From assembly GCF_048544455.1 (NCBI RefSeq), contig NC_133536.1, forward strand, positions 201,379,325-201,443,324: a stretch of DNA of 64,000 bases. The letters run 5' to 3'. A model generated the notes under the pieces. The model was not told the DNA's origin, made no database searches, and saw only the letters and a list, made by a program, of their open reading frames with translations. Below, piece after piece: positions 55,339 through 64,000 of this stretch. Source of the stretch: Silene latifolia (taxonomy: Eukaryota > Streptophyta > Magnoliopsida > Caryophyllales > Caryophyllaceae). Within the stretch, counting starts at the first letter, position 1; each line of letters begins with the position of its first letter. Made by a program: the position numbers and the translations under genes.

Positions 55339-57026
55339 CAATTTGAGGAAAATCACCAGGCAATTTAATGACGATTAACAATGAACAATTCCGCCCGCAA
55401 GGGTAGTCTAGTGGCTAAAACTCCCAAGGTCTCAATTCCGCCCGAGGGTTTACTAGTACGCACTGAAGTTAGCGGCTACAAATTACCCCGTCACCCAAAA
55501 AAAACCAATTCCTAAATTTTGCAGAACTAAAGGGAGAAATTATAACCTCGTAAAAAGCGGAACCTCCGTGCTCCACCACCACTGCCGCCACCGTCACCGC
55601 CACCTTTACCCATTATTTAATCGTGAATTATGAACGACTGTCAAGTGCTTCGAATCCAACGTACTTGCTTACTTTCACAGGCATATTTTTATTTTTATTT
55701 ATATGTTGAGAATACTTTTTCTTCTAGTTTTAGGAAGACTTAACCTTAGGTGGTTAGTTTAGGATTAGGTTAATAATTTTACATGTCTAGTTAAGCTAAA
55801 TCTTTGGTGGTTAGTTTAGGATTAGGTTAGTAATTTTACATGTCTAGTTAAGTTGTTACTTATTCTAGTTCATTGGATTAAAGAAGTGTCAAAACTCCAA
55901 AATGTAATTGATAAGTCTCGTGACCTCTTGGTTCACATATATTTGATATTACCATTGTAACACATCAATCTCTTTATTAAACTTGTAAATCTATTGTTAT
56001 ATGTATGTGTAAAATCTGAGTTATAATAATATTTACCTATAATAACTATTATTAAATATATACTTTTAGTTTATATTCAATGTAATGTATTTGCTGAGTT
56101 AGTTAAATGCACTTGGAAAAAATTGAACAAAATATTTTATTTACTTATGGTTATTATTACTTGTACCTATATTTACATTTAATGTATCTCCAATATACAT
56201 ATCGCCTTTATTTAACGATTTTTTTAATCAAAAAAATATTCTTCTAAAAATGTAAAAATATTTGAATGATAAAAAAAATAATTTTTTAACTATTTTTCCA
56301 AATATAATATATAAATATTAATATTTTAATAAAATTCTTGATTTATCTTCGACCCAAATCGATCCATTCGAGTAGTGTCTCGACCCTAAAATAACGAGTC
56401 GTTTCGAAAAGTGCGGGTCAAACGGGTCGTCGGGTCAAAAGTTTCGGTCTTGACCCTGGAAAAACGAGTCGGATCGGGTCAAGTTTTAATTTGACAGTCT
56501 AATTAAATATATAATATAGGTCCATATAATACTTATTTTAGTTTAATATATCATACGGAGTATCAGACTAATATTATTTTAGTATAATATTTCGTAATTA
56601 TTTAAATATATAACTCTAATACATTTAGATAATAAACTAATATAATATTTAATATGATAAAATTAAGCAAAAAAAATTAACAAAAATTTGATAAATTTAT
56701 TTAAATATATATGCTTGATAAAATTGTGTAACTAGCAAATAACTCAATAAATAGTGAAAATAATTGTAGCAATAGTTCATGTAATAAATATGATATCATA
56801 TATTTGAGTGGTAAGAGTAACACTAATAAAAGCCAGAATAGTGAAAGTCATAGTAGCAAGAATGAGAATAGTGAAATTAATAGTATTAAGTAGTTAAAAA
56901 AAATATTGATGGCGGGAGTAGTGAAAGTAACAGTAGTGAAACAAATGTTATAAAAGTAACAGTAGGAACAATGGAGAAAGTATGAAAAACTAGCTAACAA
57001 TTCGGTTTAAGAAAATATTTTATTTA
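53145..57026. other. Non-coding part of unit 2
   Basis: Same content as 44791-48688: short 3'UTR, poly(A) tracts at 54839-54863 and 55304-55337, a SINE, the 57-bp repeat at 55749-55852, and AT-rich DNA. No gene seen. Confidence 0.6.
55393..55505 (+). mobile_element. tRNA-derived SINE, unit 2
   Basis: Identical arrangement to 47056-47168, flanked by CAATTCC (55386-55392 and 55506-55512). Confidence 0.65.
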
Positions 57027-57425
57027 TGTTCCTGTGTAATTCCGGAGCAGGATTGTGACCACTTGAGCTTGTAGAATGATGTCGTTGCTTGTCTCTTCCT
57101 TTCACTCTTTCCTGTAAAGATGAACAAACTGAGGGCTCGGCTTGGTACCGAGCGTACTCACTCCGACGCTCAAGTCAGTAAACTTAGAGAGATAAGTTGT
57201 GTGTTAACTTGGCAAAGTATATTGTAGAGAGATAAGGGAGTTTATACCAGATATTCCAGTTAGTTTCTCAATGAGAGATGATGAGTATTTATAGACTTTC
57301 ACCTTTTGTCACGTAGTGGCCAAGTGGCGTAGCAGGTGGAAAGACTGTCTTACCCTCGGCCGAGGGACCCATGACAGGCCGGCAGGCCTGGTTGACTCCA
57401 TGCCGAGGGGACTGGATGTGAGTAC
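57027..57425 (-). repeat. Inverted Retand LTR fragment at unit 2/3 junction
   Basis: Same fragment and same end point (GAGTAC) as 48689-49086. Both junctions therefore derive from one original event. Confidence 0.9.
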
Positions 57426-58135
57426 GGGCAATGGATAGTCCTCCGGAACCTCAACGTATACCCACCGCCCCTTCCAGTCCTTGCAAGATGTCAGCTTAGA
57501 GACGGTGATATAACCTGGCTCAGTCTGTATACTGTACCAGCCCGGGCCGCCTAGGGTAGTCCCCCGAAGGTGGTGAATCCGGCGAAAGAGGTTCACCGTT
57601 GGGGCCTCCCCTTTAAAAAGGCACAACCATACAAAGCCAACAATCGTCCTGATGGCCAACGGATGCAGTTGGGTCACGGCGACGTTCATGGCTTTAATTA
57701 TAGCAGCAACGTATTCATTCAGAGGAAACCGGAGCCCATACTCCAGGTGTCTGATGTATACGCCGATACAACCCTCGGGAGGGCAACAGACGGCCTGACC
57801 CTCCTCAGGGATAACAATTTTATACCCCCTGCCGAAGGAGTAATGGTCTTCAAAAAGTTCAGAACCGGAACAACTGGCGAACTTGTTCGTCCGTGCACGA
57901 TCGGGACGATCGAACAAAGGCCACCGTGCCACGAGAATCGCGGCCTCTTTACGACATAAGGGGTCGCCTCATCATCGTCATCATCAATACCCTCCAAAAA
58001 GCTCTCATCAATTTCAGGAGAAGGAGACCGGGGCCTCCGAACCTTATCGGGGTGACGACCGGTGGCTCCCGCTCATCGGGATACGACGGTTCGCCCCGGC
58101 GCAGAGGTCTTGAGTTGAGCATCCGCAGAAGACAT
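57425..58135 (-). pseudogene. Antisense-gene 5' fragment, unit 3
   Basis: Copy of 40722-41439 (ATG complement at 58133-58135), truncated at the junction. The PF04195-like part is open over about 200 codons (LRFPLNEYVAAIIKAM, HPLAIRTIVGFVWLCLF) and runs on through the junction into LTR sequence. Confidence 0.85.
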
Positions 58136-58175
58136 GGTAACAATAAATACTTAACAATTAAAAGTTGGGGAAATT

Positions 58176-59321
58176 TGTTTGTTTACCTTGGGAAAAGTGC
58201 TACGCCGAGTAACGCTTTGAAGACTAGAGAGAAATTCCTTCGAAAAACTAAGAGAGGGAAAATGTTTTTCGAGAAAGTGAATTTTTGGTGGCCAAAATCG
58301 GGGGCTAATCTGCTCTATTTATAGAGCAAAGCCCATGAAACGGACCAATCAGGGCAAAGCCCATGAAGCGTCAACCAATCAACACCGAGCCACGTGTCAA
58401 GCATGCAGCCACGCTCCTTGGCGTAATGCCAATCGACGTATCTTCTTCAACACGCTCCTTGGTATCTACTTGCCAAACGGCCCGCCGATCAACCTAGCTT
58501 GGCGGACCGGCCGGGGCAATCAAAAGCACACGGCACTCTCAACCTTGGTCTCGGCCCGCGCCATTTTCTTTTCCACATCGGATGTCCATTACACAACCAT
58601 GTGGAGGGGGATATGGTACGGCCTGAATGAGAAACAAGCCGAGGAAGAGGAAGCCGGGGAATAAATTTCAACTTGCGCAGAATACGCTCAAAACTCATCG
58701 AAGGTCCATACCACGGCATAGACTACGCTGGGGCAAATTGATGGGGCATATTCTCGCACCCGCCGACCGAGTCAACATATTGAGCAAGGTCAAAGACAAA
58801 AGACAACAAAGTCAACGTATTAGACACCTAACCGACGCAGCCCGTCGGCTGTCACTGGGTCTCGGCTAGGCAACTAGCCAGTCGGGAGGCATATCCGCGT
58901 ACTCATATCCAAGACCCCTCGGTATGGAGTCAACAAGGCCAGCCCCTTACCATGGGTCTCTCGGCCGAGGGTAGAACGGTCTTTCCACCTGCTAGCCACT
59001 TGGCCACTACGTGACAAAAGGTGAAAGTCTAAAAATACTCCTCAATCCACATTGAGAAAACGATCTACAATTCATCCTAAAACTCACTATTAATCTGGTA
59101 TAAACTCTCTTATCTCTCTACAATATACTTTGCCAAGTAACACACAACTTAATCTCTTTAAGTTTACTGACTTGAGCGTCGGAGTGAGTACGCTCGGTAC
59201 CAAGCCGAGCCCTCAGTTTGTTCATCTTAAACAGGAAAGAGAGAAAGGAAGAGTCAAGCAAAGACATCATTCATCAAGCTTACGTGGTCACAAATCCTGC
59301 TCCGGAATTACACCCGGAACA
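58176..59321 (+). repeat. Retand-type LTR, unit 3
   Basis: Copy of 41480-42627. Its end reads CCGGAACA, the clearest version of the LTR terminus. Confidence 0.85.
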
Positions 59322-59388
59322 ACATGAACAAAGTATATCGACCCCGATTACCATTTTACCCTAACTTGGTGCTTACACGTTTATTATA

Positions 59389-59704
59389 CTCCCTCCAATT
59401 CATCATAATGATCTCCTTTGAGATGGACACAATACTTAAGAAAAATGAATAAAAATGAACAAAGGACAAATGTGGGGTTTGTTGATAGGAGATAGAGATG
59501 AATTATTATGAGTTAAATAAGGAGTTGTGGGACCAAAACATTAAGGAAAGTAATAAAATAAGAGTAAAAAAGTTGTGTGGGGTTTGGTAATGGGAGAGAG
59601 TGATGAATAAAATAAGAGTAAAAGTTACCAAAAAAAGAAAAGGGGAACATTACTTGAATAATCCGTTTCGGGAAATAGAGAACATTATAGCAAATTGGAG
59701 TGAG
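59389..59704. mobile_element. Stowaway-type MITE, unit 3
   Basis: Copy of 42695-43011 with TA on each side. Confidence 0.8.
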
Positions 59705-60290
59705 TATTTTTTTTGGTGAAATGCTTATTAAAATAAACCATATAACTCATACACCATACATTATACTCGATTAAGATCACTGTCTCACTTTTATGTCCCA
59801 TCTCATGTCCCACTACCTTAAGATCTTGACACATCACACATAAGATAATAGAAATGGTAATAATATATATCATAGTGATTATGTGTCAATAGGAAAAGTG
59901 ATGAGACACAAGATAAGACACAAAATGGGATAGAAGATCTCATGACCGCATTATACTCTTTCCGTCCCGATCATTTGTTATCCTATGGTTTTGACACAAA
60001 GACCAAGGAAAAGGGAAAGAGCCAATTACTAAATGACAAGTTGAATAAATTGAGTGTGAATGATGAAATTAGATAGAAGAGGAGTACATCATAATATGAC
60101 TTTTTCAACAAGGACATATGTACGTTTATTACATTTTTTTATGTTTATGTAACAAAAAACGTTGTACTTACTAAGTTGAATAGTTGTGACTCCGTACTTG
60201 ATACATCAGTGATTTATTTTATTTTTATTTTTTTTTTGGTGAAAAAATATTTTAAAAATATAATCTTCAAATTTTTGGTGTCCACTTTTC

Positions 60291-60299
60291 CTATAAAAG
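60291..60299 (+). promoter_or_regulatory. TATA box, PLAT copy 3
   Basis: CTATAAAAG about 95 bp before the ATG at 60392. Confidence 0.75.
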
Positions 60300-60391
60300 G
60301 CTATGATAATTGGTTATCAATCCACAACTTAAAATATTCAACAAATAACACAAACAAATAAACGAGTTTATATTAACAAAAAATAACAGTC

Positions 60392-61480
60392 ATGGCATCA
60401 TGTGGTGCATGTTTAAATGCTCTTATGTTCATGCTTCTCCTCTCTTTTGCTTGCGTTGCTCACTCAGATAGGGTAATAATTTAGTTTCAACTATAAAAGT
60501 TTATAGTTAAGCATCTCAACTCAAATATTGTTAATTTTTCTGTTAACTTTTACTTCTCTGACAAATTAAAATGTGTATGTATTTTATCTGCTTTTTTACG
60601 GTAACAGGAAATATAACGGTGTTAACGTTAAGGTCCTTAACTGACGATAATTTTAAAGTTGAATCTCTTAACTAAAAAACTTCAATAGTATAGGTCCTTC
60701 TTACCTTGGTGTTAACTCATCTTAAAATACCCAAAATGCTCTAATTAGCCTCTTTTAAATGTTTAGTCTTTACATTTTTGATTAATTTTTTTGTAATAAT
60801 TTGTCATGTCATTAACATAAACATTGTTTACTCGATCGTAAACATGTTTTTTTTTACAAAATTTAAATGGTTTTAAAATATGAATTTTAGTAGTTTGGGT
60901 ATTTTGAGAACATTTTAGTAAGTTTAAACGTATCAGATGTTTCAAAAAACATAGGGGTACCACGTAAAATTCGAAAAAACACAGTTTACCACATAGAAAA
61001 ACCTTTTTTTTTATTATTTTTTTTTCTTATATATGTGTGAGTATATTTGTTGATATGGTTGCAGGGAAACTGTGTGTACAAATATATACGTGAAGACAAG
61101 AGATGAGACATCTGCGAGAAGATGCGAAGGTGAACCTAAAGCTATATGACAACCAAGGTAATATGGTGGAAATAGCAGACCTTGAATTGTTTGGACTTAT
61201 GCCTAAAGGTCACAACTATTTCGAGCCTAATAATTTGGATGCATTCGCTATCCGAACTAAATGCTTAGCTAACCTCATTTGCAAAATCGAGTTGAGCCAC
61301 GACAATACTGGTGATAATCCTGCTTGGAAAGTCGATTACGTGGACGTCACCACTGCTGTTCCCCAAATATATTGCACAACCAAGGACTTTGACATTGACG
61401 ACATAATCTCGCCTATTGTTGTAAGGGACACCTGTGGCGGTGTTAAGGAATCCGTTCTCAAAATGCTAGACCTTGCTTGA
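60392..61480 (+). pseudogene. PLAT-domain protein gene, copy 3 (frame broken at CAG sites)
   Basis: Exon 1 (60392-60472) is identical to the other copies; exon 2 starts at 61065 after a GT-AG intron. In the first 60 bp of exon 2 the three CAG-containing spots of copy 2 read differently: CAGT as CAAAT, CAGT as CAAG, and CAGGAACAG as CGAGAAG. They cause a net shift and an early TGA at about 61105. From about 61127 the PLAT domain is open to the stop at 61480. All differences cluster at CAG, so the break may be a sequencing artefact; otherwise this is a young pseudogene. Confidence 0.85.
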
Positions 61481-62021
61481 GGGACATAACTTGGGTAAGA
61501 GTTAATGCAACTTAAAAGTTGCTTATCAAGATGTTTACCTAATATATCAACCATCGTGTCAGTTCGTGTTTTAGTTAATTTAGTACTACTCCGTATGAAT
61601 GAATGAATGAATAAATAAGGTTGATTACATTATCATAAATTGTGCATATCAGCGATTTTCTATCGGATTCATCACATACAAATAATCATGGGAACTGGAT
61701 ACCTTGAAACAATCTAGCTACTTTGCTATAGTACCTTTGGTGAGGTTCGGTCTAGTCAACAGTTTACAAAAACAGTAATCGGTTTTTAGTCCTAGGTCTT
61801 GTACCCTGTCCGGTCTTTGGATAAACAAAAAGATGGAGACTGGTTTTAGTTCCGGTTCGATCAAGTCCAACTTGAAAAAAAAAGGCACAAAAAACCTTTC
61901 TTGCCAAACCGGTCCGATCCAAATCCAAGAAAAACCTACCAAACCAGATCGCATAAAATATTAAAAACATGACAATCTCTAAATTAAGGTCTGGAAATTT
62001 TAAAATGAAGATGATAGACGT
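61481..62021. other. Non-coding part of unit 3 before the hAT insertion
   Basis: Equivalent to 44791-45334 in unit 1. No gene seen. Confidence 0.6.
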
Positions 62022-62668
62022 AGGGGCGGCCAATGAGTTCGGGAGGCCCTGTACCGAATATAAATTGGAGGCCCCAAAACTTAAATTAAATTACAATTTA
62101 TTTGCGCTCCTAAACGAAAATTATTGATCACTGTTCACCGACTCACGGTAATTGATACGAATCAAAAGGGATTTTTTTTTTGAAAAAAGGAAATGCTACG
62201 ATATATTTTAGGCATTTGTAAATAAAACAAATTATAAAATAGTATAATCTGACACCATAAAACGGTTCATTTTTATAAAATAACTATTTATTTAATGCTA
62301 ACAATGATTTGTTTTTACTTAATAAAATCGTCTCACAATATAATACCTTTTAATATAATAATTATTGTAAAAAGTTGAAAGATAAAATTGTCACAAAAAA
62401 AACACAAAAATAAAAAGGGTAAAAGTGTTTATAAAAATTAATCGATGTGTAATAGTTTACTACTATTGTGTAGACTATAAACCAATTACATAATAATAAA
62501 AAAAAAAGTGGGGAAAGTGGGAAACAAAGAAGCAGAATAGTAGATGTCTTCTACACCGAGTATGATTTTTGATCAGTATGTAGGGATTTGGCTCAAAATT
62601 TTGAGGCCCTATTTGCCGTTGGGCCCCGGTGCAAAGAGTCGAAATGCTCCCCCTCTTGGCCGCCCATG
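62022..62668. mobile_element. hAT-type non-autonomous element, unit 3 only
   Basis: 647 bp flanked by the perfect 8-bp duplication GATAGACG (62014-62021 and 62669-62676). Units 1 and 2 carry the uninterrupted site with one GATAGACG. The ends are imperfect inverted repeats (TAGGGGCGGCCAA and CATGGGCGGCCAA), like hAT termini. No transposase coding is seen. Confidence 0.85.
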
Positions 62669-64000
62669 GATAGACGAATGTTGTACTCCGAATAATACAA
62701 TAAACATACATAAACAAGAAAGTACCTAACGCGTTCACCTTGAGGGACCCTTCACCATTATTGTCCTCACTGTATAGGTGTAAAGAGCTCAGAATATTTT
62801 ATACATGAATCCATGAACACAATAAGAAGACAGGACGCATTAGGCACAAAATTTAGTGGCAAAACCAATACCCATTTTTACTTGAGGGGTCTTTCACAAG
62901 GTGAAAGGGGAATACGGATGCTCGAGTGACGATACAACACGTCCTGCATTAGATGATAGAAAACATATAAGAATTACAAGCATGGTGTAAACTGTAATAA
63001 GCTAACATAGGAAAAGGATTTTGGGTGATTATTGCGAACAAAAGAGGCCAGAGAAGACGTTACTAAACACAGAGAACATACAAGAATTACAAGCATGGTG
63101 GTGTAAATCGTAAAATAAACTTGGCAATTCAAAAAGAATATGAGGTGGGAGCGTTATTGACTAAATGTGATTTGGTGCAAATGTAATGTAATGTACTGAA
63201 TTTAGATTAGATTTTAGATCATTGTACAACAAAGACAATAATAAATTGTGCAATAATTCAAACATAGAGTAACTTCAAGATAAATCTAACAAGATCTCAC
63301 ATGACTATATTTTGTCTCATAGATTAAGAATAATATCAAAGATTTCCTACGATCATAAATAATGCCAAAAATCAACGGTTACTTTTGGTGTGGTATGGAG
63401 CCATGGAGTGAGTATAAAACAACAATAATAGAGTACTTTAAGTAAACTGCATAAAAATGTCAAACCGTCTTAAACTTCTATAATAGTACTCAGTATATTT
63501 TGATTTTTCAATAATAAATTTGCCAATGTTCAAATTAGTAAGACATTCAAACTTGAATGGTTAAACGAATGTCGAAGAAAGGTAGTGAAACGTGTGATAT
63601 CTATGGAAGTCGTTGATTCTTTGACTCGTTTTATCTTAAGACGGATACGGATATATCCTCTTAAGAGACTTATTGATTTTTTTTTTTTTCTGCTACACCA
63701 AAATCTAAAATCTAGGTCGGCCAGGACATATCTCTTTATAATTTAAGAGCCAATAAAATCATAGAGTTGCATGGTACGTTTTTTCAATTGTATTGTAATG
63801 TCCATGTCACATTAATACATAACCCCCGTACCAAAAAAAAAAAAAAAAAAAAAAAAATATACATAACCCGTCTTTTTATAGAATCCAAACAAGGAATGGT
63901 CCTTCCAACGAAAACCATATATGAAGATACACGACATCGTTGTATAAGAGAATTACCGATGAAGATATTACTATGATTCTAAATCTGGCATTATCCCAAG
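62669..64000. other. Non-coding remainder of unit 3
   Basis: Equivalent to about 45335-46655 of unit 1, with a poly(A) tract at 63833-63857. No gene seen. Confidence 0.6.

Larger units (their letters stand above)
49087..57424. repeat. Tandem unit 2
   Basis: Second copy of the 8.35-kb unit (about 8338 bp) with all parts in the same order. Confidence 0.95.
57425..64000. repeat. Tandem unit 3, running off the window
   Basis: Third copy of the unit, carrying an extra 647-bp hAT-type insertion. The window ends at the position equivalent to about 46655 in unit 1, so whether more units follow is not known. Confidence 0.95.

Overview
This is repeat-rich, intron-bearing nuclear DNA of a flowering plant. 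The organism is a eudicot. A Tat/Retand-type Ty3-gypsy element and the general repeat style would suit the Caryophyllales (Silene-like), but this is inference from repeat families, not from a diagnostic gene. Almost all the DNA is transposable elements in several layers. The only host gene recognised is a small PLAT/LH2-domain gene, present in three tandem copies.

Layout. (1) 1-4664: right-hand part of a CACTA (En/Spm) DNA transposon, minus strand, with a decayed Tnp2 transposase gene, two arrays of subterminal ACAACGG motifs and the CACTACTACAAA terminus at 4653-4664. (2) 5708-about 32700: one L1-like LINE on the minus strand, split into three pieces by two LTR retrotransposons with perfect 5-bp target duplications: a decayed Copia element (7443-19147, TGGGC) and an Athila-like gypsy element (20222-31202, GCATT). 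A 3.1-kb Helitron (8442-11543) sits in the left Copia LTR; the right LTR preserves its empty site. (3) 32705-42627: a Tat/Retand-type gypsy element on the plus strand without a 5' LTR: gag, protease, RT, RNase H, second RNase H, integrase, a 3' region of tandem repeats, a large antisense gene with an intron, and the 3' LTR. (4) 40720-64000: three head-to-tail copies of an 8.35-kb unit (the third runs off the window). Each carries the 5' part of the retroelement antisense gene, a complete LTR, a Stowaway-type MITE and the PLAT gene. Units 1 and 2 are seen to end in an inverted LTR fragment and to contain a tRNA-derived SINE. Unit 3 alone has a 647-bp hAT-type insertion.

How it fits together. 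The LINE is the oldest layer in the middle; Copia and Athila-like insertions came later and the Helitron later still. The triplication joined an inverted LTR fragment to the antisense gene of the Retand-type element, apparently through a 2-bp microhomology, and then expanded. PLAT copy 2 is open (165 residues, two exons). Copies 1 and 3 have frame breaks that fall at CAG trinucleotides. The two Athila-like LTRs differ from each other at CAG/CTG in the same way, so these breaks may be base-calling errors at methylated CHG sites rather than mutations.

The most unusual signal is in the Athila-like element. It has lost the RT-integrase region and carries four clusters of exactly eight TCGATCGA palindromes, most with alternating 20-22 and 30-32 bp spacing (51-bp period). 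One cluster lies in each LTR, one in the protein-coding gag-protease linker and one in a spacer.
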